Origin: Artemia franciscana | Taxonomy: Eukaryota > Arthropoda > Branchiopoda > Anostraca > Artemiidae | Assembly (NCBI RefSeq): GCF_032884065.1 | Contig: NC_088863.1 | Span: 59,662,439 to 59,726,438 of the forward strand | Reading direction: 5' to 3' | Length of the DNA stretch: 64,000 bases | Part shown: positions 23,171 to 33,452 of the stretch, one piece after another | How positions within the stretch are numbered: position 1 is the first letter of the stretch | How the letters are laid out: each line of letters begins with the position of its first letter | The notes under the pieces: generated by a model | The model's database searches: none | Seen by the model: the letters and a program-made list of their open reading frames with translations, nothing else | Told to the model about the DNA's origin: nothing | Translations under genes and position numbers: made by a program

Positions 23171-23985
23171 AGTGATTTGGGAAAAGCCAGTTTTGCTGAC
23201 ATTTTTCCTTGTTAATGGTCAGCTTGAAAATATAAAGATAAGCCAATGAAAATAAATAATACAGAATAGACATAATAAAAAACTAAATAATAAAAACGGT
23301 CAAGTAGTGGTGTTTTTACACTGTTTAAATTAAATAGTCAAATAACTTTGTTTAGCAGGAATGATATGGGGGCAAAGATTGTCTTACTACCTTGTTTAGC
23401 TTAAGTGAATAAACCGTTTAATGCATCAAGAAATTGTAAATTTTCTTTTTCCTGCAGAAGAGAAGAAAACATGACAAAAAAACGAATTAGTTTACGCAAG
23501 AAGATCTCTTTTTGATCATTTTTACAGACTATCTAAGATTGCAAGTCTTTACCAGGCTTCTTTGTTTCAGATTCACCCTCATACACAGCTAGTAAATCAC
23601 ACGCTCAATTGCCAAATCGATTACTTCCTCACAAAAAAAAAGAAGAAAAGGAAAAATACAAATTGATGATTTGACTTATATTGTCCCAGTCACCTGACGG
23701 AAAGAATATTCAAGGTTTTTGTGGGATTAAGCATTGGATATTTCTCAAAATTAACAGTAATACTGGTTAAAGAAATAGTAAAAAAAAACATTTCTTGTGC
23801 AATGGCCATAGTCTTGATCCATTTTTGTTGTATCAATGTGGAATTTCATTATCCATATGCAAAGTTAAGAGTGAATTAAGTACTTCAACACTAAAATATA
23901 AATAATAAAAACTATAGATCAATAATCGGGAACTGTGAACAGCATAAACAGTGAGTAAAAAACAAGAAGTATATGACAAAAATGG
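23171..23985. other. 3' flank of RCL1, no other gene seen
   Basis: AT-rich sequence that should include the RCL1 3' UTR (- strand). I could not find a clear AATAAA on the - strand near the stop. Confidence 0.5.
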
Positions 23986-24148
23986 TTATGCAACCGTTTT
24001 ACTGAGATTTGTATAACCAACTCCAATACAAGTCAAAATAACTTTATCGCAGCCAGTTCGAAGATCTTCTTCTTCGTGTGATCGCTGTTTCGTTTCAACT
24101 TTGAACTGAGTGCCAAAAAAGTCTCGTAAAGTTCGTAAGAACTTGATC
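23986..24148 (-). CDS. RCL1: RCL1 exon 6 (last coding exon)
   Basis: Encodes residues 322-375, from TIKFLRTLRDFFGTQFKVET through CDKVILTCIGVGYTNLSKTV to the stop at 23988-23986. Human RCL1 has TIEFLRHLKSFF... KVLMTCVGIGFSNLSKTLK in the same place. The acceptor is ATTATTTCAG, and exon 5 supplies two bases of the first codon. An acidic HEEED insert is local to this species. With exons 1-5 it completes a 1128-bp coding sequence. Confidence 0.95.
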
Positions 24149-24249
24149 CTGAAATAATATTTTTAAACACACTAAAATAACATTTGATACTTAACAAGTT
24201 ATGTTCACTAATAAAAATCTAGTGCATATAGCCTAGTGTATCTAATCTA

Positions 24250-24387
<138 letters not shown>

Positions 24388-24538
24388 CTATAAACATTAA
24401 GAAGTGTGGACCAAGTCTTTCGCGTGCCACATAATACATGGTTTCCCATTTAGTATAGACAATAGGTTTAATACCTGAATATATACCAGATAATACAAAA
24501 GAATTATAATACGCGAGAAGGTTTCCCAGCCGCTAAGT

Positions 24539-24781
24539 TTGAAGGAAAGGTATTACCAACATATGGCACTCAATCAATTAATTAAAGCAGCAGGCCAACG
24601 CAAAGAGGGTAGTGCTGCCAAACATACGTTGTTGCTGCTACTGGCATTTAAGAAAGAGCGCAAGAAGCTCACAGAACCCGATCTGGTCGGGTTCAGAGCA
24701 TCTATGGTACAGACCAGCAATGACAATAGACATCTATACAAATTGATTCCGACCTTACAAGTAATCATGGATCGTAGCTAG
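24539..24781 (+). other. Unidentified 80-codon open frame with coding-like composition
   Basis: A frame with balanced charged residues (contains KKERKKLTEPDLVGFR) and higher GC than its surroundings, antisense to RCL1 within intron 5. I do not recognise the family. No splice or start context stands out. It may be a piece of a transposon gene. Neighbours give no functional clue. Confidence 0.3.
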
Positions 24782-26929
24782 TTTAGAAGCCATTTACTGT
24801 TGAGTATGCTACTGGGCAATTTACCTTTGGGCAGTAAATATTGAGAAAATCATTTTTTTTTTTTTTAATGTAAGAGACCTATATAACCCTATTACATCTG
24901 TAAACCTAATAAACCTATTGTAAGAAACTGTTTTGGTTTTTTTTTCACAGTTGAGGTTTTGCTTCATGAGCAAAAATTAATTAGAATAGAGCTTGGACGT
25001 AGACCCATAAAAGAAACAGTTTTTATTTTAAAGTCTTCCTTATTCCCCAAACAATCGATTCTACAGTTCCTGTTTGGGTATAATCACAGCTTCACTGCTA
25101 AGATGAGACCCTTGGCGTTTTCGACATTACAAATTAAAACACAGTCCCTGCAAGAAAAATAGGACCTGAGATGGATGTATCATGCGTCGTAATCGATCCC
25201 AGACTGGTCAATTTCCACATTTTTGTGCTAGTAAGAATTTTACTCGGTGCCTGAAGCATTTTTCACAAACTTAATTTTAGGTACAAGGGTATTGAAAAAA
25301 CTCGATCATCAATTTTAGGCATCTTACGATCACAATTTATAGACTTTAGTTTTTTGTTTTTGCTAATAAATAGTTTAAATTTGAACAATCGAGTTGTTCT
25401 TGTATAGAACATACGACTGACCACTTGGTATGCTAAAATTATATTAACCAAAAATTGACTATCATGACAACATAAAAATCTCTCTCGATAAAAAAAATTA
25501 CCCGATTTTTATGTCTTTATACTAATATCTACTAGCACACGAAACAATAAGGTGGTAAATGAAAATTAGAAGCTATAGAAAAAGATACTGGTAATTTGAA
25601 TAAAAAAGGAAGAGTTGCAACGTATACAGACAATATAATAAATGAAATAAACTTTGAATATGACATGTGCTATAACAACTATTCAAACTGCATGGTAGTT
25701 ACATTTAGAAATGTCTCCATTTAAAAGCTGGCTGCGATCCATTAAGTGCAGCAAAAAATAGCAATTAAGAGTTCAACAGTGACGAAGTTCCCGCTATTTG
25801 ATGTTAAAACTGGAAAAGGCTGACCATTAACCCCAAGCCACTAGAATGGTTACATATCTCATGAATCAACGCTAAGAGTGTATATGAAAAAAGAGTGTAT
25901 TATGAAAAAAGAGACAGGTCCAAACCCTTAAGAAGGGGGGTATTAAAGTATCTTTCGTGAGGGTGTGGGAGGGATAGAATAAAGGATTTGTGGTTCTAAA
26001 CGCATCTTTTAATGTGGAGAGTTCTTTCGACCAATCATAGGAGAATCTTTCACCCCCACTCCACCCCCGAAACGATGTATACAGAATAATCTTCAACTGA
26101 AAATTAATAATTAGAAAAAAGACATGAACAATCCAAACGACAAGTTGCCTTTGAGGACCACCACTCCTATTCTGCAACTTCAACTACAATAGTCAATAAT
26201 CTTTAATAAAGAAAATACACCAAGTTAGTTCAACGTTCAGGTAGTATCCCGCTAGGAAATTTTAAATATTAAAATCTGAGAATGTTTCTTCCAAGGACGT
26301 CGATCCTTGAAATACAAGCGATTAACCTTTCCAAAGACTAAGATTTGTAGTCATAATAAAGTACGATTTTCAAATAGAAGGAGATAACAATTATAAAGAA
26401 TTTTAAATACTTATAAACGTGGGTTAATTCTACGACGGCTAAGCCGTTTAGCATTTGGTCAGGTTTACTGGAATATTTTATTTGCTATTTCGTTCCTTTC
26501 TAAAACACTATGGCAACTTCAAAGCTAGTTTACTCGTGGAAAACTTCCACAAAGAGCTAGTTTTATAAATAATACTCATCTTACAATACATCAAACACCA
26601 AACATAACTATTGTAAGCAATCCCTACACGTTGTTCCTTTTTGGCCTGACGCCACTGAAATACTAAACAAAAATATTATGACTTAGAAGAATTGATACCA
26701 GATCGAATTAATTGTCCCCGATCTGCAGCACATTCCGTCTGTCAATACAAAAGTCAAACTTTATAAATGAAATGGGCATTTCTTAATTTTATAGTTATAC
26801 CTATATTTCTCAGAGAACTCTCCTGGTGTATAGGGGTCCATGAAAGAATCTTCGTTTATTAGGATAAAACATACTGTCTTTTTGTCAGAGGACTATCCTG
26901 AGAGGGATGGTACTAAGTTTCTGGAGAAA

Positions 26930-27060
26930 AAAGTACAAAATTGCATATTTTTACAGATGGGAGCATTAAACCTTTACAGTAGGGTTATCTGATATTCTGA
27001 GTCCGACGGTAGGAAATTGATTAAGATTCCTTGACTTTTTGGGGTATTTATCAACATTTA
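26930..27060 (+). repeat. Remnant of the foldback family, subterminal part
   Basis: The run ATATTTTTACAGATGGGAGC, then ACCTTTACAGTAGGGTTATC and a TGATATTCTGAGTC word match 47078-47140 (TTTTTGCAGATAGGAGCTTG, CTCTGCAGTAGAATCCTC, TGATACGCTGAATC). It is an isolated, decayed piece. Confidence 0.6.
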
Positions 27061-27686
27061 CGAAAATCAAGCATAAAAAAGTTTGCAATACCAACAACAC
27101 CTCCTTTTCTCTACTAAGATTTAAGCATTACTAGAAACAAAATTTATCGATAATTAGAAAGTTTTCCTCTCTATTGTAGTACCAATCAGCAAGGGCCAGC
27201 GAACCTTTGCTTTTTCTGTTTTTGATGACTTATAATCTTAAAGCAACCATCTGTGTAAAAAGTTGATGGATTTGTCACGTCACTGACTCTTTCTAAGTGA
27301 TTTAGCATTGACAAAACAGATAAATGATCGTCATTACAATTGCAAAACAAATTAGTTTGAAAAGCTATGTCAGTACTATTTGGTTCCTAAATATTCTCTA
27401 TTTGCATTGTGTCTTCGAGTCTTTGGTAGATTCATGTTCCAGGTAGAACTGTAAGTCCAAGTTTCCATCTTTGAAATTTTATTCCTTAAGTCTTATCTTT
27501 GATTATTCGCAACTGGCAGTTCAACGTTGCACAGGGTACATTTGACTTTCAGATTGACAATACACCAACGAAGAAATTATTTTAATAGTATCATATAAAT
27601 CTGCCGTCAACCGGAAATCTAACTGGAATTGTTTTTTTTAATATAATTTTACCACCATTTGGAATTTAGTTAAATAAGTGACTTAC

Positions 27687-27942
27687 GTATAAGGAGATAA
27701 GGGCCCAGTCATTATCTTTGAAACGTCCTTTTGACACAAGGCCATAAATAAAAGTGTGCTTGATTGACAGTTCGAATCAACACAACCACCTCTATATATT
27801 TCTTGCAGTAGCCGGTTAGCGGCTTCCAAGCCAATATCTTCAGGCACGGAGGGTGGTTTTCCAGAATTAATGGGGTTTGAGGATGATTCTGCTACAAGAA
27901 AAGCGCCTTTTGTTGTCTCTGCAATCAAGACTATTCCATAGC
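27687..27942 (-). CDS. RCL1: RCL1 exon 5
   Basis: Encodes residues 237-322 with GYGIVLIAETTKGAFLVAES, PEDIGLEAANRLLQEIYRGG and MALCQKDVSKIMTGPLSPYT. The GGCVDSNCQ stretch (288-296) corresponds to GGCVDSTNQ of human RCL1. True RNA 3'-phosphate cyclases carry the nucleotidyl-accepting histidine in this region and RCL1-type proteins do not, so the protein is expected to be a non-catalytic ribosome factor. The acceptor is TTTTATAG and the donor GTAAGT. Phases are 1 in and 2 out, fitting both neighbours. Confidence 0.96.
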
Positions 27943-28002
27943 CTATAAAAGAAGCAATAATAGTTAAATTTTAAAATATGGGCAAAAGATTAAAAATATA
28001 TT

Positions 28003-28050
28003 CAGTAACATGATTTTATTCAGTAACATGATTTTATTCAGTAACATGAA
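28003..28050. repeat. Short tandem repeat, 18-bp unit, three copies
   Basis: ATTCAGTAACATGATTTT-type units repeated head to tail, the third diverging after CATGA. Confidence 0.85.
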
Positions 28051-28914
28051 TAATAATGATGGGATAGATATATTTCTATACCTAAAAAAGCAAATCAACT
28101 GTATTTCCATAGTTGGCATTTTGACGGTATACTACTGCTTGCGTTTAAGTAGAAGCACACCATTTCTTCGTCTCCCACTCACACCCCTCCTGATTTAGAT
28201 TTCTTCTTGAGTTGAACTGCAAAGCGGCACTCACTTTTTATTTTCCCAAGTTCAGTGCTGCTAAGAGTACCCTAATGGTCCTCTACCCACTGGGCACAAA
28301 AAAGAGAGGCGTACTGGCTTCATAAGTGGAACAGAGGGAACCAACCATGATGAGGACAGCCAATTTTAAGTATCTCCAGCTCAAAGGTTTAGTGACATAA
28401 ATTTGTCAATACACATAGATTTGTTGCTATTTTATACCCACCATTTGAAGAACTTTGCTACTAGTTACAACATAAATTTTTTTCTTCACAGATTCACACA
28501 AAAGCCCAGTAGAATACGAGAAGAATGAAACAACATAAATAAACACAGAAAATAACGCCCAATGTGATAAACTACGGTAAGAATAACAAGCCATTTTCAT
28601 GCCAGGAAGCCAATTTGGTGATCGGTGGATAATAATAATAACGTAACAATAATCACAAATTGCATGATACTCGATTTGGTTGTTTGGTGTTATTTATTCT
28701 ATTTAATTACATATGTAGTAAGTTAGTCAGTTTCAATCTAGCATAGCTTATCAGGTTCTTTAGTATAAAGGAACTTTGATAACTTTGGTTACCTAAAAAC
28801 AAATAGATGAGCTTTTCTTGCTTTATAAAAGTGTCAAAACATCGTAATGACAACATCCTCCTCCCCCATTATAGATCTACTCAAGCCTATAAACTAGGAT
28901 TTTCAACCATTTTA

Positions 28915-29100
28915 CCTTTGGCTGTTATAGGCCTTATTACCTAAAGGTAATATGTTACCTTAAGGTAATTGTTACATATTACCTTAATACTAAGGTAAAA
29001 TATTACCTTAAGGTAATTATAATATATTACCTTAAAATATTAAGGTAATATATCACCTTAATGTAATTGTTAGACTAAGGTATTAAGTTATATTACCTTA
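28915..29100. repeat. Cluster of palindromic TTACCTTAAGGTAA words
   Basis: TTACCTTA and its complement TAAGGTAA recur about every 15-25 bp in both orientations for about 180 bp, with two full 14-bp palindromes (near 28959 and 29002). The tract could form several nested hairpins. It precedes a satellite-family piece. Confidence 0.85.
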
Positions 29101-29129
29101 ATATTTTTTGGTTGCGTTATTTCTTTGTT

Positions 29130-29500
29130 GGGGTACATATTGAACAAAATCAAAACGCAATATATGCAGGCATAAAATCATAAGAATGTCTTAGCTATAT
29201 CAAAGGAACGATTGAGGATGTTAAATTGAAATAGTTCAGGGTTAATACAACAGCTCCTTCTACCACAACTAGCAATACTACTTATGCTACAACTACCACT
29301 TATTCTATACTACTCCTGCTGCTGCTACTGTGACTATTTACGACTGTGACTGCTTGCATTTTTGACTACTTGAAACTGCAAAGGCTTGTGACTGTGCCTC
29401 CAACTTTGCGGCTGCAACTTTCACTACTTGAAACTACGATTTCAAACATTCAGGGAAATATGAGGAGAATGCAAGACTAAATCAAATACAATTATGTTCA
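29130..29500. repeat. Dispersed piece of the 118-bp satellite family
   Basis: Has TATTGAACAAAATCAAAACG, an AGGAACGATTGAGG block and a CTACTGTGACTATTTACGACTG tract like those at 20250-21600. A similar arrangement is at 34685-35140. Confidence 0.7.
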
Positions 29501-30885
29501 GTTCTATTTTCATTGAGGCGAGAATACAAACTCAACTTTATCGAATTGAGATCTCGTTTTAACCAAGAAGAATGGTGTCATTACATTTAACACAAAGATA
29601 ATATGTTTAATTAGATGTATATCTGTAACCGTCGAGGGGGTGGGGTACATAGTCAGAAAAGCAACCATGATGTTTGAAAAGAGATTATAAATATAAAGCT
29701 ACTTTTTTCATTTAATCGGCATGTTTCCTTCAGAAGAGGCCAACCACTAAATATTTAACAACAATTCTAATCTGACCACGTGTCAGGTAAAACATTCAGT
29801 GCCATCAACTCACAAAAATTAAGGAGGAGGGGAGCAAGGCAAAATATATTTTTCTAATTCTAAGGGGGGAATTTGTCATTATTTTTCAAAGTCTAAAGGG
29901 GAAGGGGTGAACAAAAATCTATTGGGATGTACATACCCAGCCCCTTTGTTAATTGACACAAAAGAAAACACTTATGCGCACCTATGCAAAAACAACAATG
30001 ATCAATTGTACTCCTATACAAACATTAGTTTCTTATTTACAGATTCCTGAAGGTGAGCCACTTTTCACTTTTACTGTTCTTTTTTATTCTCTGCTTCTGC
30101 TTTCATGTGTTTTTTTATTCCGCTCTTGAAATATTTGAATTGTTCATTTTCACATGACATCACTTCTTCGGCATTTTCTGCAGTTAGTAGGTGTCACTTA
30201 TGTGACAGCCGATCCAGACTGTTTCAAGCGGTAATCCTCCTAACATGTGACAAAATTTACATCTCGTGAAACGCTAAAGATAGTGATCGTGAATATCTTA
30301 AATAAGTAATGACGGTACACTCGAACGTACTATACTGTAAATGAGGGAGTCCAAGCTGCTATCTGAAAAGTATCGAATCATCAGAAGAGTTAATTAGACA
30401 CCGTCTAAATCATATGTCACTTTTATAGGATAGGATTTTAGTAGATATTAAATATTAAATGCAATATAAGCCACAGGCGAATCCAAGTGGATTTGATTTA
30501 TTGTAACAAATCTGAAATGCTGCTTGGGAACTTGGCAGATTTTTGTCATTGAAAGTTACCATAATTTCAGTGGCATATCTGTATTTATGATTTAAGAGGG
30601 AATCTGACTGCATTAGCCGATCATCTTGAAATAGGAGCATGAGCATGCGATTGTCCATATCATTGCTTTGATTGGTTTTTTGCAGCTAAAAAGATGAGAT
30701 TTTTTTCCGCATTTTGACCCTTAAATGTACAGGCAAAATGGAAACATAAAATCATGGAAGGGAAGACCATAATGGCGCTGTCAAGGTGTACAGATCGCAA
30801 TTTGTTTGTGAAGAACCCGATTAAAAATACCCGACGTTTTGCATGAATAGGGAAACTGAATATTTTCGTAAATACTGGTTTGATT
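29501..30885. other. Intronic, no gene seen
   Basis: A stretch near 29640-29710 (GTCAGAAAAGCAACCATG) has a relative at about 43250 (GTCAGAAAAGCAACTACA), so it is part of a dispersed repeat. G-rich words at 29820-29930 recur in other MITE-like copies. Confidence 0.45.
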
Positions 30886-30889
30886 GGCG

Positions 30890-31107
30890 TCAATTCACAA
30901 ATATGAAGGGGTGGGGGGGGGGGCAAATATATTTTTCGAAATATATGGAGACAATTTTGGTTTATTGTATTGTAAAATGCGAATAAGGCATGTTTTAATC
31001 GAAAAATTAAAATAAGATATTTTGTAAATCTACAGGGAGTGAGAATAAAATTAATGACACATGACCCTCCCCCCCCCCCCCCCCCCACCCAACTGACACC
31101 ACTGCAA
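30890..31107. mobile_element. MITE-like element in RCL1 intron 4
   Basis: The left end GGCGTCAATTCACAAAT and the complement of the right end (CAGTGGTGTCAGTTGGG) are imperfect inverted repeats. G-runs near the left end face C-runs near the right end. The CAGTGG-type terminus suggests a hAT-related MITE. No clear target duplication. Confidence 0.5.
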
Positions 31108-31211
31108 TTAATATAATTTTCGGGGGGAAATTACCTTTTTTATTCATTATTAAGATTATTTTTGCTACATATTAGTGATGTATTAATTTATGAATCAACC
31201 AAAGTTCTTAC

Positions 31212-31386
31212 CAGGCGATCCCTTTTTTCCAACCCCCTTCCGGTGATCAGTTGTGATGAAAACATCAGATATAACCTTCAGCAGAAGACCTTTTGCAGAT
31301 TCAACCATTCTATTCGCCATAGCTGGTGACACTTGTACAGCATAAGCAGTTCCCCGAATGCGTTTTATCAGACCAGGATCAAGAAA
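31212..31386 (-). CDS. RCL1: RCL1 exon 4
   Basis: Encodes residues 179-236: FLDPGLIKRIRGTAYAVQVS, then MANRMVESAKGLL and VFITTDHRKGVGKKGSPG. This corresponds to LTDPGKIKRIRGMAYSVRVSPQMANR of human RCL1, the domain-2 (IF3-like) insert region followed by the return to the cyclase fold. The acceptor is TATTTACAG and the donor GTAAGAAC, phase 0 in and 1 out. Confidence 0.96.
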
Positions 31387-33281
31387 CTGTAAATAGCTGG
31401 GATTAGTAATAATGAAGTTCCAATTTCAAAAGAAGTTCAATTTTACCATGCAATATAGGAAAGTAGAGTTCCTGAAACACTAAAAAAATTATTCTTTTCA
31501 TATATAGAATATTTTGGTATTTCAAGTTTGAAAAATGGGCCAAACCAGGAAGTGATGGACCTAGAAAGTCATGATCGTCTCATATTTTTTTTTATCTCAA
31601 TCGCCTATTTCTGCTATTTAAAAAAAAACTACATCCCTTTCTCCTTAGAAATTAAATTTATCCGTGTAGGTGCAGCTAATATCAGACAACATCCGAACTA
31701 CTGATATACTACTGCTGCTACTACTAACAGCTCCCTGCATCATCAAGTCGGCTGATACCAACACACGGTCCATCTCCATCCCAATCTATACAAAGCCTTC
31801 CTCTTTACCTCCTCCCAAGAAGTTCCTATTGCCCTTAAATCTTTCCTTACGACATCCTTCCACCCCAGTAGGGAACGACCTATTTTTGTTTATCCCTAGA
31901 CAGTGGGCCGTCAAGGACAATCTTTGGCGACCTGTCATCGTTCACCAAAGAACATGCCCTAGCCATCTCATTCTTTCTTTCATAATAGCCCTAGAAAGTG
32001 GGATTGATATAGCTAACTTTGTTGATTATTTATCACTTTGAGATCACAGCCAATCAAAGAGATATTGACAATCGACGAAACCACCATTTAGAAAACCAGA
32101 TTAATCTTGATTACATCCGTCATTTTGTTCTCTACCTTATTTCCTAATTTTACGATTGAAATAAAAAACAAATTGAAAAATAGCCATTTCGGTCCAAATT
32201 ACTCTTGCTTTGATAATTTTAATATTTACCGCTCATACATTTCGAGGGATGGGTGTTCTGGCCATTTGAGCCAACATTAAGAAAACAAGACTAAGAATGA
32301 AGAAAAATCCTGAATATAAAAAAAAGCCTGAAGATTTAAATATATTAATAGTTTAGACCAGGTTAAACGTGATTAATAGCAATCCATATTCGCTATAGAC
32401 CCCCTCCCCCTCATTTTACACCCTATATTAGAGCTACAGAAATTGGATACGCAGCTTTGTACGCTTTACTTACAATAAAGAGGAGGGGTAGGTAGGGCAA
32501 AGTCTACTGTGTTTCAAGGGGCCTAGTGTGCGGTCCAATAGAGATTTATCACGGATCCTTATGTTTTAGTGCTTAAGCTTTGTAACAGACAATGCACAAC
32601 TGAAAGCATAAAAGTAGAAACAAGGAAGTAACTATAGCAACTTAATGAAATTACAAAAAGAATTAGATTTGGTAGGGCGCAAAAGAAAATTAAATGTGCC
32701 TTTTGGCTTGTACAGTGCAAAATTAAAAAGCCGTATTTTGCAGGCTTTTTTGGCCCTCTAGCTACTGAAACCTTCTCACGAAATTATACTTGGAACGATA
32801 AAATAATGAATGAAGAACTTACACATCAATGAAACTTTCAGTTAATATTCCAGAACAAGAATCAAGGGGTTATAGCATCTTTATGTAGGTGTAGGTAGAC
32901 CATTCTTATATATTTCCGCAATTACCTAATGTGCTAGTGCTTTATACTGTAGTATTTAACCCCGGAATTATTTGTGGTTCTACCTGTCTACATTCAGTGT
33001 CAGTAGCTTCAAGAACTCTTCCTGAAACTTTTATTGACATAGCATTAATCCAAGTTTCAAAATATACACAACCATCAGTAGTTGGAGGATTAAGTAGGGC
33101 TGGAGACGGGCACATGCACAGTAATCCATTTCAAGGGTTCTTACTTTTTAGAGAGGGTAAATTACATAAGGACTAATAGAAAATCATATAAATCTTGACA
33201 TTTTGGAGAGAACCCAATGATTTTTCTTCGGCCTTCTTCTTAGAATTGTTCAAAAGTTTGTGCATCACTTTAATCTATTAC
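31387..33281 (-). other. RCL1: RCL1 intron 3
   Basis: A 1.9-kb intron containing a LINE 3' end on the same strand (31660-32130). No gene was seen in 32130-33280; the 81-codon frame at 32931-33176 has no motif. Confidence 0.85.
31660..32130 (-). pseudogene. LINE C-terminal tail and 3' end
   Basis: The - strand gives, over shifted frames, SRDKQK, a GWKDVVRKDL-like segment, GTSWEE and ALYRLGWRWTVCWYQPT. This is the C-terminal tail of the same LINE family as the + fragment at 39.2-40.0 kb (DIIKEDFKEVG, ALNRLGW). A CTA-rich stretch at 31694-31730 marks its 3' UTR. It is strongly decayed. Confidence 0.65.
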
Positions 33282-33452
33282 CTGAAGTGGCCTCAGTTGT
33301 TTCCTTACTGGACAGGAAAAGAAGACTTCTCCTCCACCCAATGGAGGAGCACCACGTCGATTTATTTTCATGTCTAGTCCTTCATCGTCAACAACAAACC
33401 GCCGCAGGATCGGAAAAAAGCCACACTTTAATGCATCGACTGAAGGGTCAAC
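33282..33452 (-). CDS. RCL1: RCL1 exon 3
   Basis: Encodes residues 122-178: VDPSVDALKCGFFPILRRFV, then GLDMKINRRGAPPLGGGEVF and FSCPVRKQLRPLQ. It matches VDPSVDVLKATALPLLKQFG and RRGMPPGGGGEVVFSCPVRK of human RCL1, including the glycine-rich PPxGGGEV loop shared by the cyclase family. It was found only by reading the - strand directly, as it is short and masked by frames on the other strand. The acceptor is TTTCCACAAG and the donor GTAATAG, phase 0 on both sides. Confidence 0.96.

Larger units (their letters stand above)
27943..31211 (-). other. RCL1: RCL1 intron 4
   Basis: A 3.3-kb intron. It holds an 18-bp triplication (about 28003-28050), a palindromic TTACCTTAAGGTAA cluster (28915-29100), a satellite-family piece (29130-29500) and a MITE-like inverted repeat (about 30890-31107). 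The frames at 30455-30658 and 30660-31088 have no recognisable motif. Confidence 0.85.
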
